The position numbers and the translations under genes are program-made. A stretch of 64,000 nt of DNA from Clostridium omnivorum (GTDB taxonomy: Bacteria > Bacillota > Clostridia > Clostridiales > Clostridiaceae), in the NCBI RefSeq assembly GCF_026012015.1, contig NZ_BRXR01000001.1, positions 1,848,001 through 1,912,000 on the forward strand. The letters run 5' to 3'. Numbering within the stretch: the stretch's first letter is position 1; each line of letters begins with the position of its first letter. Under the pieces are notes generated by a model. It was not told the DNA's origin. It ran no database searches and saw only the letters and a program-made list of their open reading frames with translations. Of this stretch, positions 26,153 through 34,134 are shown piece by piece.

Positions 26153-26731
26153 TTACTGTGTTATTCCATGAAATGAATAATTTATGAGTTTTTTTACAAA
26201 GGTCTCATCAAGTGCTTCCCCAGTTATTAGCAATCTATAAAATATAGGTCCCCAAATTAGATCCATAGTTACATCTAAATCTAAATCCTTTGCTAACTCT
26301 CCTCGTGAAATTCCACGCACTAAAATTTGTTTTGAAATTTCCCGACGTGGAGTAAAATATGCTTTACGATATATATCAGCTAATTGAGAATCATGTTGCC
26401 CTTCAGCTATTATTTCGGCAATTACATTTCCTTTTCTTGTGGTTAGAAATTTTACAAAATTATTAACTTGAATAAACATATCTTCAATGGTTGACCCAGT
26501 ATCAGGCATTGGCAATTCAACACTAGTAGCATTTAAGTAGCCATCTATAATAACAGCTGCTTTGTTGGGCCACCATTTATAAATAGTAGCTTTGCTTACT
26601 TTTGCCTTTTCAGCAATTTTTTCAACAGTTATTGCTGCAAAGCCATTTTCAATTAGCAAGTCATATGAAGCATTAAGTATATCCATTCTTGTTTCTTCGC
26701 ATCTAGGGCGTCCTAATTTTTTTTCCATCAT
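26153..26731 (-). CDS. TetR/AcrR-family regulator upstream of MATE
   Basis: Regulator of 192 residues. The HTH is visible as GFAAITVEKIAEKAKVSKAT followed by IYKWWPNKAAV, the WWPNK form typical of one TetR subfamily with a helical TetR_C domain. Start at 26731 is set by GGAGG 6 nt upstream. A 21-bp inverted repeat lies 33 bp before the start and is the likely operator. The MATE pump follows on the same strand, so this is a plausible drug-responsive pump repressor, though its original target may have been the lost flavoprotein. Confidence 0.88.
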   Translation of the reverse strand: MMEKKLGRPRCEETRMDILNASYDLLIENGFAAITVEKIAEKAKVSKATIYKWWPNKAAVIIDGYLNATSVELPMPDTGSTIEDMFIQVNNFVKFLTTRKGNVIAEIIAEGQHDSQLADIYRKAYFTPRREISKQILVRGISRGELAKDLDLDVTMDLIWGPIFYRLLITGEALDETFVKKLINYSFHGITQ

Positions 26732-26763
26732 AAATACCTCCATGATATATGGGTGTATGCAAT

Positions 26764-26784
26764 TAATAAACTATACGTTTATTA
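26764..26784. promoter_or_regulatory. Operator-like inverted repeat upstream of tetR
   Basis: TAATAAAC and GTTTATTA are perfect 8-bp arms around TATAC, just upstream of the TetR gene at 26731. Confidence 0.55.
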
Positions 26785-26880
26785 TATATTTATTTTTTTT
26801 TGATTTCAACCTAAATAGCACTTTATATTACTGAACGTTTAGCTTATTGTATAATATCTATCTTTGCAAAAGTTGATAAC

Positions 26881-26929
26881 AAAAAAACACCGATTCCTTA
26901 ATGTTTTATATAAGTAATCAGTGTTTTTT
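26881..26929. terminator. Terminator after the DUF2200 gene
   Basis: AAAAAACACCGATT and AATCAGTGTTTTTT form a 14-bp stem with one G-T pair and U-runs on both sides. It lies 13 bp past the stop at 26942. Confidence 0.75.
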
Positions 26930-26941
26930 GGTTTTAAATTT

Positions 26942-27292
26942 TTATTTTCGCAAAATCTTATCCATCGCTTTTCCCTTTGCTAACTCATCGATCAGCTTAT
27001 CCAAATAGCGAATTTCCTTCATAGTAGGTTCTTCAATGTCTTCCACTCGAACACCACAGACCACCCCTTTGATTAAAGTCCTCAAAGGATTCAGCTTAGG
27101 AGCTTCTGCAAAGAATGTTTCAAAATCAGTCTGCTTTTCAAGTTGGGTTTCTAACTCCTCCTGACTATATCCTGTCAACCAACAGATTATTTCATCTACT
27201 TCTGTTTTCGTACGCCCTTTTTTCTCCGCCTTCGCAACATAAAGGGGATAGACACTTGCCACACTCATTGTATAGATATGATGTTTCATCAT
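26942..27292 (-). CDS. DUF2200-family protein
   Basis: Conserved small protein of 116 residues of DUF2200, function unknown. The family core is clear: [20 protein letters not shown] (residues 6-25), then [20 protein letters not shown] and a C-terminal [20 protein letters not shown]. Predicted soluble and helical. GAGGATG precedes the ATG. A single-gene unit with its own terminator in the accessory region. Similar proteins are often horizontally mobile among Firmicutes. Confidence 0.85.
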   Translation of the reverse strand: MMKHHIYTMSVASVYPLYVAKAEKKGRTKTEVDEIICWLTGYSQEELETQLEKQTDFETFFAEAPKLNPLRTLIKGVVCGVRVEDIEEPTMKEIRYLDKLIDELAKGKAMDKILRK

Positions 27293-27425
27293 TATACATC
27301 CTCGCTTATGTGATTTTCTTTATTATATCACGACTAATAGTCTGAGCAAACGAAAGTTAACTTTATTTTTTTATTCTTTATAAGCGGTTTATCCCCTTGG
27401 ACTATTGGTGAATATTTCATCATAG

Positions 27426-27767
27426 TTAGGGGGTTGTATTGGATATTTTTACTTGTTCCAATTCTAACGGTTCAAGCGATAATATTTCTTTACCTAATGA
27501 CCTTGCATATTCGATTTCATTTCTTGCGCTATTACCAATGTAACCATTAACATTGACTACATAAACAGCATCACTTATATCTATTTTTCTGCGATGGATT
27601 TTGCCTAATAATTCAGTGTCAATGCCTTCATATTTTTCTTCATCCACATTATAGACACATTGAATTACTGCATATCCATCTTTTAATTCTAATTCCTTTG
27701 AAATCTTCATCATTTCTCTTGAAAATCTCATACTCCCACATATTGTAATTACTTTAATATCATTCAT
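27426..27767 (-). CDS. DUF4406/nucleoside 2-deoxyribosyltransferase-like protein
   Basis: Soluble protein of 113 residues with a Rossmann-like opening strand VITICGSMRFSREMMKISKE (residues 5-24), a central DISDAVYVVNVNGYIGNSAR and EIEYARSLGKEIL. This pattern is shared by nucleoside deoxyribosyltransferase-like and DUF4406 proteins, with a possible catalytic Asp/Glu in the N-E-I-E-Y-A segment. AAAGAGGT precedes the ATG. The last residues are non-conserved. Substrate unknown. Confidence 0.72.
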   Translation of the reverse strand: MNDIKVITICGSMRFSREMMKISKELELKDGYAVIQCVYNVDEEKYEGIDTELLGKIHRRKIDISDAVYVVNVNGYIGNSARNEIEYARSLGKEILSLEPLELEQVKISNTTP

Positions 27768-27865
27768 AGTAATACCTCTTTTCCAAATCTAATCTAAACC
27801 TTTGTTTTTTGATAACATTTTTATAACATTATTCATTTCTACCATCTCTACAAATTACTATTTAT

Positions 27866-28840
27866 CTACCTTACTTGGTCTTTCATCTTATCAGAGTTAA
27901 TATACTGCTTCAATATTAAATTTAACTTTTCTTTTACACCATTAATTAACTCAATTGGTTTAATAACAATTGCATCTACGCCAAACCCAATAAAGTAATC
28001 TGAGAAAAAGTTTATTTCCTGTCTTGATATACTGCCCTTTAAAAACCCAGTACCATCTTCATATTTATATAATTCAATATTGGGCCATCTGGAAGATAAA
28101 TGCTTCTCCACGCCTTTGCCAGTCAACTTTACAAATAACTCTAGTGATTGTTCATTATTATTTACAATTGAAAAGCGATTTTTTAAATTAATGCCTGACA
28201 AATCAACGGGTTCTGTATTTTGATCTAATTCTACAGATTTTATTCGATCACATCTAAAAACTCGATAATCTTTTGTTAAGAAGCAATAGGATGGACAATA
28301 CCACTTTCCTTCTTTTGCATATATGCCGATAGGTTGAATACTCCTCCTGCTGACTTTTTCCTTTGTTTCATAGTCAATAATAATAGCTTCCTGATGTATT
28401 GCTGCATCTAAAAGTTGCCTTAAAAACGGTACTTCTTCCTGCTGATATCCAGACAAAAAATCAATCCTGTCTTTAATTCTGTCTATGGCGTCTCTAGTAT
28501 CCCCGGTGAGATTTAAGTAAAATTTCTTTTTAATGGATTCATACTCAATATTAAATGGAAGAGATATATAATGTCTTAGCGCATGAATAGCAAAGAATAT
28601 GGATTTTGCCTCATCCTCGCTAAATGAAATTGGTGGAAGAATTCTTTCTTTTAAAACCTGATAGCCCCCATGGGGCCCTACTTCAGAATACAATGGGATC
28701 CCCATCTCGCACAGCTCCTGTAAATCCCTCAAAATAGTCCTATTTGAAACACCAAACTCTTTTGCCAATTCACCCACAGTAAATCTTTTCTTTCTATTGA
28801 CCATCATAATCATTTCATTTAATCTTTTTGCTTTTGCCAT
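27866..28840 (-). CDS. YafY-type HTH and WYL-domain regulator
   Basis: Regulator of 324 residues with an N-terminal HTH_11 (FTVGELAKEFGVSNRTILRD, then LQELCEMGIPLYSEVGPHGG) and a WYL domain from about residue 130 (SIQPIGIYAKEGKWYCPSYC and YRVFRCDRIKSVEL), followed by a WCX-like C-terminus. ATG 28840 has GGAGG 5 nt upstream; the longer frame lacks one. It is divergent from a VOC-family protein with an operator-like palindrome in the spacer. A second protein of the same family is at 41300-42217. Confidence 0.9.
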   Translation of the reverse strand: MAKAKRLNEMIMMVNRKKRFTVGELAKEFGVSNRTILRDLQELCEMGIPLYSEVGPHGGYQVLKERILPPISFSEDEAKSIFFAIHALRHYISLPFNIEYESIKKKFYLNLTGDTRDAIDRIKDRIDFLSGYQQEEVPFLRQLLDAAIHQEAIIIDYETKEKVSRRSIQPIGIYAKEGKWYCPSYCFLTKDYRVFRCDRIKSVELDQNTEPVDLSGINLKNRFSIVNNNEQSLELFVKLTGKGVEKHLSSRWPNIELYKYEDGTGFLKGSISRQEINFFSDYFIGFGVDAIVIKPIELINGVKEKLNLILKQYINSDKMKDQVR

Positions 28841-28860
28841 ATGAACCTCCAAAATTACTA

Positions 28861-28875
28861 TGACATAGTTTGTCA
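28861..28875. promoter_or_regulatory. Operator-like palindrome between WYL regulator and VOC gene
   Basis: TGACA-TAGTT-TGTCA, perfect 5-bp arms, 21 bp before the regulator ATG. AT-rich -10-like sequences for both directions lie at 28877-28905. Confidence 0.6.
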
Positions 28876-28970
28876 CTATTATAATATATAATTATAAATA
28901 GATACACAATTAATCACATATATTTTAGAACTAAGAGAAAAATAAAGAAAAAACAAAGGAGATGTATATT

Positions 28971-29393
28971 ATGTCATACCAACTAGTTCCTTACCTTTTA
29001 ATGAATGGAAGAGCAAAAGAAGCCATTGAATATTACCAAGAGGCATTAAATGCAAAAGTTCTGTTTCAGCAAACTTTTGGTGAAGGCCCAGAAGATGACT
29101 CTTTAAAGCTCACAGAAGATGAGAAAGAGCTTATAGCACATTCAATTTTGAAAATTGGTGATACAAAAATTATGATTGCAGATATGATTCCCGGACTTAC
29201 AATTGGCAGCGGCAACCAACTTTCTATTTGCATCACAACCGATGATATTACACTTACAAAACAACTTTATGAGAATTTGAAAAAAGAAGGTAAAGTTCTT
29301 ATTGAACTAAATAAAATCCACTTCAGCCCTGCATGGGGCATGGTGACTGATAAGTTTGGGGTTACCTTTCAAGTTTATACTAACAGAAAATAA
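28971..29393 (+). CDS. VOC-family (PhnB/glyoxalase-like) protein
   Basis: Vicinal-oxygen-chelate fold protein of 140 residues, PhnB-like. The first module has VPYLLMNGRAKEAIEYYQEA and LNAKVLFQQTFGEGPED; the second has QLSICITTDDITLTKQLYEN and SPAWGMVTDKFGVTFQV, the usual end of PhnB proteins. ATG 28971 is used because AAAGGAG then has 9 nt spacing. The next gene starts 10 bp after its stop, so the two form an operon divergent from a WYL regulator. Members bind metals or small drugs; the activity is unknown. Confidence 0.85.
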   Translation: MSYQLVPYLLMNGRAKEAIEYYQEALNAKVLFQQTFGEGPEDDSLKLTEDEKELIAHSILKIGDTKIMIADMIPGLTIGSGNQLSICITTDDITLTKQLYENLKKEGKVLIELNKIHFSPAWGMVTDKFGVTFQVYTNRK

Positions 29394-29402
29394 GGGTGAT
29401 GT

Positions 29403-30200
29403 ATGGAGAATACCGGAAATAAAGATTATATAATAAATCAAATTTGCGAATTTGTTGAAAGTAGCCCTCTTAATGCGCTTGCTTCACAAAACAATATAAG
29501 GATTTACGAAACTCCCATCATTGGCATTGCCTCAGCAGATGACCCATATTTTAAGGAGTTTTGTAAACCTGGAATTGTGGGGCCAAAATTTATTTTGCCG
29601 GAAGAGTGGGTTCCTAATGCAAAATCCATTATAGTTTACTTCTTGCCATTTACCAAAGAGATAAGAAATTCAAACCGACAATGCGGTTTACCTTCTGATG
29701 AGTGGATTTCTGCAAGAATAGATGGAGAAATTTTCAATAACAGAATAAGAGCTTTTCTGGTAGATTTGCTTAAAGATCTGAATTCGGATGCAGTATCTCC
29801 AGGTATTGATTCACGTTTCAGCGTTGAACAGAATATTTCTAACTGGTCAGAACGGCATGCGGCCTTTGTTGCTGGCCTTGGAACCTTCGGGCTTCATAGA
29901 TCCCTTATAACCTCCAAAGGTACGGCTGGAAGAATTGGCAGTGTCATAACAACATTAGATCTTACTGCAACGGCTCGAAACTATACTCAGTACTTTGAAT
30001 ATTGTCCATATCTCACACATGGGAGATGTGGAGCTTGTATTAAGCGCTGTCCCCCTTCAGTTATTACAAAGGAAGGAAAAGATAACAGGAGTTGCGGCGA
30101 TTATATTAATAAAGAAATATTATCTGTATTTGTGCCACGGTATGGTTGTGGCAAATGCAATATAAACGTACCTTGCGAATATAGAATTCCTGAAATTTAA
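29403..30200 (+). CDS. QueG-like 4Fe-4S protein (epoxyqueuosine reductase-like)
   Basis: Iron-sulfur protein of 265 residues. The segment SERHAAFVAGLGTFGLHRSL (residues about 153-172) and TSKGTAGRIGSVITT match the QueG/reductive dehalogenase-like family. Cluster cysteines follow in CGACIKRCPP and a degenerate second set CGKCNINVPC. It is shorter than true QueG (about 370) and lacks its HEAT-repeat C-terminus, so a corrinoid- or flavin-linked reductase paralogue is more likely than queuosine synthesis. It is co-transcribed with the VOC-family gene and ends at a strong terminator. Confidence 0.78.
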   Translation: MENTGNKDYIINQICEFVESSPLNALASQNNIRIYETPIIGIASADDPYFKEFCKPGIVGPKFILPEEWVPNAKSIIVYFLPFTKEIRNSNRQCGLPSDEWISARIDGEIFNNRIRAFLVDLLKDLNSDAVSPGIDSRFSVEQNISNWSERHAAFVAGLGTFGLHRSLITSKGTAGRIGSVITTLDLTATARNYTQYFEYCPYLTHGRCGACIKRCPPSVITKEGKDNRSCGDYINKEILSVFVPRYGCGKCNINVPCEYRIPEI

Positions 30201-30265
30201 GTCCTGCTACCATAGTGAATATTCCGGTTAAAATTAAATTATGCATATATTACTTATAACTTATA

Positions 30266-30307
30266 AAAAGAGCCTTAGCCAAGTAAAATTCCGGTTAAGG
30301 CTCTTTT
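30266..30307 (+). terminator. Terminator of the VOC/QueG-like unit
   Basis: AAAAGAGCCTTAGCC and GGTTAAGGCTCTTTT form a 15-bp stem with one G-T pair. The rlmH-like repeat copy 4 begins directly after it. Confidence 0.88.
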
Positions 30308-30309
30308 CG

Positions 30310-30333
30310 CATTTACTTATGATACGGTTCACT
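30310..30333 (-). repeat. rlmH-end-like repeat copy 4, left half only
   Basis: CATTTACTTATGATACGGTT followed by CAC matches the copy at 39671 exactly, then diverges. The minus-strand GAACCGTATCATAAGTAAAT equals the rlmH end apart from one base. Confidence 0.75.
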
Positions 30334-30540
30334 TTTCATAATTCTATGCCCTTATAACAAATAAGTTTTAACATCATAACCTTAAAGCAAAAGTGCTTTT
30401 AATATTCTAATTCATACCATATTTATTGCTGACTATATAAAAATACCACTTTGAAACATATACCACAAATGGTAGAATTAATCATATACGCTTGAAACAA
30501 TTTGCATTAACACCAGCTTAGGTATGGGAGGGGAAAATAT

Positions 30541-31845
30541 ATGATAATTAAAACAAACCTTAGCAAACCAATATATGACTTTTTAAATAAGAATAGGCTT
30601 ATTAATCTTAACTTAATTGGTTTCTTAGAAAATGTACCTGATGCAGAGGTATATGTTGATAACGAAACTTGTCCTACTGGAGTAGTAGCAAGAAAAGACT
30701 ATTTCAGCAGCTTATATACTGAGAACGATGACTTTCTTAATGAAGTTCTTGATACCTTGTATAAGGATGGCTTTTATGGGTTCAGAGCAGTACACAGGCC
30801 TATCGCAGAAAAAATAAGAAGCAGATTTATCGTTAATTGGGAAAGCTTAAATGCACTTTATTATCTTCCGGAAAAAGAAGTTGATTTAAGCCGAATAAAG
30901 AATCCTGTAAAACCAATTGATATAAAGGATGCAGAAATTATAAACCATTACTACACCTACAAGGATGAGATAAGCCTTAACAAAATAAAGGATGATATAG
31001 AAAATAGACCCTCTTCTGCAATATATGTTGACGGTGATATTGCCTCCTGGGTGCTTATTCATAACGATAACTCAATGGGTATTATGTATACTAAGGAGGA
31101 ATATAGGGGAAGAGGATATGCAGAAGAGGTTACCCTTGACCTTGCAAACAAGATATTAAAATCAGGCCGTGTGCCCTTTCTTACAATAGTTGATGGAAAT
31201 AACATGTCCCCAGGACTTGCAAAAAAATGTGGGTTTGTACATGAAGGTGTTTTCACTGACTGGTTTGGAATTATTTCAGGAACTCCTAAAGAACTAATTC
31301 ACTGGCATGATGACTGTGATAAAAAATTTGAAAAAGCAATTGAAACAGTAAGGGAACAACTATCAACCAATACAAACAAGCTGGATTGCATGTATATTAT
31401 TAACGGTATGGCAAATAACCCAATGTTAATTCCAGAGAACCTCCAAATTGAAGTTGCTGAGACCATGGAAGAAAAGCTTATTTGGTGTACCACTCTTGCA
31501 GAAGGATTAGATATAAGCAGTGACAAAAGAAAGGATTTCATTGAAAAGGTCATGAGCATTGTAACAAGTAAAGAATATGAATTTAAGTTGATTTTAGGAA
31601 CTATTGATGGAAAGCCTACTTCTACTACAGCATTTTTAAGGCTATTTGATGATCTTAGCGGCATTTATATGAGTTCTGTAACTGTAAACGCTGATAAAGA
31701 TAAAATTCTTGCAGCAACCTTATCTAAAGCATTAAAGAAGATAGAAGAGTATAATATGTATTTGTCCTTTGTAAATTCCGATGAATCAGCACTGGATTTA
31801 TACAAAGAAATAGGCTTTACTCATAGTCATTACAGGAAACTATAA
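30541..31845 (+). CDS. Tandem GNAT N-acetyltransferase
   Basis: A 434-residue protein with two GNAT units. The first ends near residue 260 and has the acetyl-CoA loop EYRGRGYAEEVTLDLANKIL (about 180-199) and LAKKCGFVHEGVF. The second (about 270-434) has VTVNADKDKILAATLSKALK in place of the acetyl-CoA loop, lacking the Q/RxxGxG/A motif, then SALDLYKEIGFTHSH. The second domain is probably not catalytic. GGAGGGG precedes ATG 30541. It is alone on the plus strand within its block. Substrate unknown. Confidence 0.83.
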   Translation: MIIKTNLSKPIYDFLNKNRLINLNLIGFLENVPDAEVYVDNETCPTGVVARKDYFSSLYTENDDFLNEVLDTLYKDGFYGFRAVHRPIAEKIRSRFIVNWESLNALYYLPEKEVDLSRIKNPVKPIDIKDAEIINHYYTYKDEISLNKIKDDIENRPSSAIYVDGDIASWVLIHNDNSMGIMYTKEEYRGRGYAEEVTLDLANKILKSGRVPFLTIVDGNNMSPGLAKKCGFVHEGVFTDWFGIISGTPKELIHWHDDCDKKFEKAIETVREQLSTNTNKLDCMYIINGMANNPMLIPENLQIEVAETMEEKLIWCTTLAEGLDISSDKRKDFIEKVMSIVTSKEYEFKLILGTIDGKPTSTTAFLRLFDDLSGIYMSSVTVNADKDKILAATLSKALKKIEEYNMYLSFVNSDESALDLYKEIGFTHSHYRKL

Positions 31846-31899
31846 AAATTTTCACATTAGAGGAGATATTATCATTTTTTGAGCACATAAAAACACTTA

Positions 31900-31981
31900 A
31901 ACATTGCTTTGTACCGATCCAATCTGGTAAAATATCCGTTATCTCAGGTTGTAATGTAAGAGCATGTAATTGATCCAATAA
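31900..31981 (-). pseudogene. GNAT acetyltransferase remnant
   Basis: The minus strand encodes DQLHALTLQPEITDILPDWI then GTKQ, a recognisable N-terminal segment of a GNAT family (ITDFLPDW-type). No start, stop or acetyl-CoA motif survives in this 250-bp gap between convergent genes. Likely a degraded gene. Confidence 0.45.
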
Positions 31982-32080
31982 ATTTTAAATTTACTTATAC
32001 CACCATAAATTGCTTTATATTCTACTTAAATAATATCAACAGGTACAGTAATATCTCAACCTTAAACATTTTTGTGAAAT

Positions 32081-32120
32081 AAGAATGCGCCATTAGCATT
32101 TTGCTAATGGCGCATTCTTT
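32081..32120. terminator. Strong terminator after the lipoprotein
   Basis: AAGAATGCGCCATTAGCA and TGCTAATGGCGCATTCTT form a perfect 18-bp stem around TTT. It overlaps the stop codon of the lipoprotein gene and could serve both strands. Confidence 0.85.
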
Positions 32121-33177
32121 ATTGATTATATCCAAATGATTCTAATATTTTAATTACGTTAATCATTTTATCTGAGTTCTTATCAGGCATTGTTATTTCT
32201 TTAATACCATTAATATTTGATATATTGCTGTCTATTTTAATAGAACCTTTACCTTGATTATCTTCTATTTCTATTATTGCATTAGTCTTTGTAACATACC
32301 CATCTTCAATTGTAAATTTAAAACTAATATTTATATTTTTAAGCTCATCTATAGATTTATTAAACCTTTCAAGCATTTCCTTTGATGAAAGCTTACTTAT
32401 ATCATTTTGAGAATCCTTAATTTGTTTTAAACTATTTGAGTTTTGGATTAAAGCTTTAAAATTATTAAAATACTTTTCATTACCTAAATACTCAGAAACA
32501 ATATTTTTAACATCATCCTTGCTTAAAGTGAAAGTAACAACACCATTTTTAGAAGTATCTTTTTTATCAATAGCTTCAAATTTTTCTAATTTCTTTTTAT
32601 CTTTGTATTTATTAAATACGGATATTATATCATTACCAACTTGTTCTCCAATTTTGTTATCAGCATTGCTATTCCTAGTATTATTATATTTTGTATACTC
32701 TTCCTGTGATAAGTTTTTTTTCATTAATCCATCTAAATCTTTACTTGATAAATAAAAACTATCTGCATTAGCAAAAACCTCTCCTAAACTTTTCTTTAAT
32801 ACTCCTGGAACACCAACAAAAAAGTCAAAATCCTTACCCTTATTATATGTATTAATAAATATTGGAGCTTCTATTGCTGCTCCTTCAGAAGATAGTTTTA
32901 AATTTCCACTTACTTTTTGGCTTTGCTCTTCTTTTTTAAGATCGCCTTTTAAATTAATGGATGTATTTCCTTGATTTATAAAATTCTCTGCTGGGTTATT
33001 TCCAACTTTTTTAGGATTATTAGGAATATTCATGGTAACATTAAACTCATATGAACACGAGCTAATTTTCCCGTTATTCAAAATTGCTGTACTTAATTTT
33101 ATCTTTTGACCACACCCTGATAAAATTATCATCATTATGCACATAATGATGGACAATAAACTTAACTTTTTTTTCAT
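32119..33177 (-). CDS. Secreted lipoprotein of unknown function
   Basis: A 352-residue predicted lipoprotein. The signal peptide MKKKLSLLSIIMCIMMIILS is followed by the lipobox Cys (LSGC), so the mature protein would be anchored on the outer face of the membrane. The rest is hydrophilic, Lys- and Asn-rich, with alternating beta-like segments and paired motifs (SCSYEFNVTMNI near 55 and ISFKFTIEDGYVTKTNAIIE near 290). That layout is typical of clostridial LolA/LppX-like or DUF6612-type lipoproteins, but I cannot assign a family. ATG 33177 follows GGGGG. It shares its repeat-bounded block only with the GNAT gene. Confidence 0.75.
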   Translation of the reverse strand: MKKKLSLLSIIMCIMMIILSGCGQKIKLSTAILNNGKISSCSYEFNVTMNIPNNPKKVGNNPAENFINQGNTSINLKGDLKKEEQSQKVSGNLKLSSEGAAIEAPIFINTYNKGKDFDFFVGVPGVLKKSLGEVFANADSFYLSSKDLDGLMKKNLSQEEYTKYNNTRNSNADNKIGEQVGNDIISVFNKYKDKKKLEKFEAIDKKDTSKNGVVTFTLSKDDVKNIVSEYLGNEKYFNNFKALIQNSNSLKQIKDSQNDISKLSSKEMLERFNKSIDELKNINISFKFTIEDGYVTKTNAIIEIEDNQGKGSIKIDSNISNINGIKEITMPDKNSDKMINVIKILESFGYNQ

Positions 33178-33305
33178 TAGTAAAATCCCCCTAATAGTCA
33201 ATAATTTTCAATGCTTTCCATATTACATTTTATTATGAATTACTACATTTTTCAACCATTACATACATTCTTTTCAAAAACTAAAGAAAGGTGAATTTAA
33301 TCTTT

Positions 33306-33398
33306 TTATAAATAAAAATGAGCCAATATGATAAAGACCATAATGACTCATTATATTACAATTAAATCTCATTTACTTATGGTATGGTTCACCGTAAA
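33306..33398 (-). repeat. rlmH-end-like repeat copy 3 with conserved hairpin flank
   Basis: Core 33361-33398 reads ATCTCATTTACTTATGGTAT then GGTTCACCGTAAA on the plus strand; the minus strand gives ACCATACCATAAGTAAATGA. The flank 33306-33358 (AAATAAAAATGAGCCAATAT then a hairpin) is nearly the same as 39625-39670 beside copy 1, so the repeated unit is at least 90 bp. Confidence 0.8.
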
Positions 33399-33435
33399 TA
33401 CTACAATTAGGGTTCTATATAACAGAATCGATACT

Positions 33436-34125
33436 TTATAATTTAAATCTATATCCAACACCCCAAACAGTTTCAATATACTGAGGCCTTGCTGGATTTA
33501 CCTCTAGTTTTTCCCTTAGCTTTCCTATATGAACGGTAACCGTAGCTATATCTCCGAGAGAATCAACGCCCCAGATCCTTTCAAAAATTTCATTTTTACT
33601 GAATACCCTATTAGGATGCTCAGCTAAAAATGATAGCAAGTCAAACTCCTTAGTAGTAAACATAATTTCATCATCATTTAAAAACACCCTTCTTGACAGC
33701 TTATCTATATAAATCCCCCTAATTCTTATTTCTTCTTTCTTCTCTTTTTTATCTCCAATAAGTCTGTCATACCTAGCCAGGTGAGCTTTTACCCTTGCTA
33801 CTAACTCACCTGGACTAAAGGGTTTTATAATATAGTCATCAGCCCCAAGACCAAGACCTCTAACCTTATCTATGTCCTCTTTTCTTGCGGAGACCATTAA
33901 TATAGGAATATTGCTTTCAAGCCTAATCTGCTTGCAAATTTCAAACCCATCCACCTTAGGAAGCATCAAATCAAGTATTATTAAATCATATTCCCCGTTT
34001 TTTGCCCTTCTTAGCCCACTATCGCCGCTATATTCAATATCCACAGAATAGGAATTAATCTCAAGATAGTCTCTTTCAAGTTCCGCAATACTCTTTTCAT
34101 CTTCAATGATAAGTATTTTTTTCAT
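33436..34125 (-). CDS. OmpR/PhoB-family response regulator
   Basis: Response regulator of 229 residues. The receiver domain has acidic DE near residue 9-10, phospho-acceptor Asp in LIILDLMLPKVDGFEI (about 51), Thr/Ser in VSARK and Lys in IIKPFSPGE. The winged-helix effector domain (about 130-227) has FTTKEFDLLSFLAEHPNRVF and VTVHIGKLREKLE. AGGAGG precedes the ATG. It lies 9 bp after the histidine kinase stop, in kinase-regulator order. Targets are unknown; no transporter is adjacent except a small membrane protein upstream. Confidence 0.93.
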   Translation of the reverse strand: MKKILIIEDEKSIAELERDYLEINSYSVDIEYSGDSGLRRAKNGEYDLIILDLMLPKVDGFEICKQIRLESNIPILMVSARKEDIDKVRGLGLGADDYIIKPFSPGELVARVKAHLARYDRLIGDKKEKKEEIRIRGIYIDKLSRRVFLNDDEIMFTTKEFDLLSFLAEHPNRVFSKNEIFERIWGVDSLGDIATVTVHIGKLREKLEVNPARPQYIETVWGVGYRFKL

Positions 34126-34134
34126 TTTTTCCTC

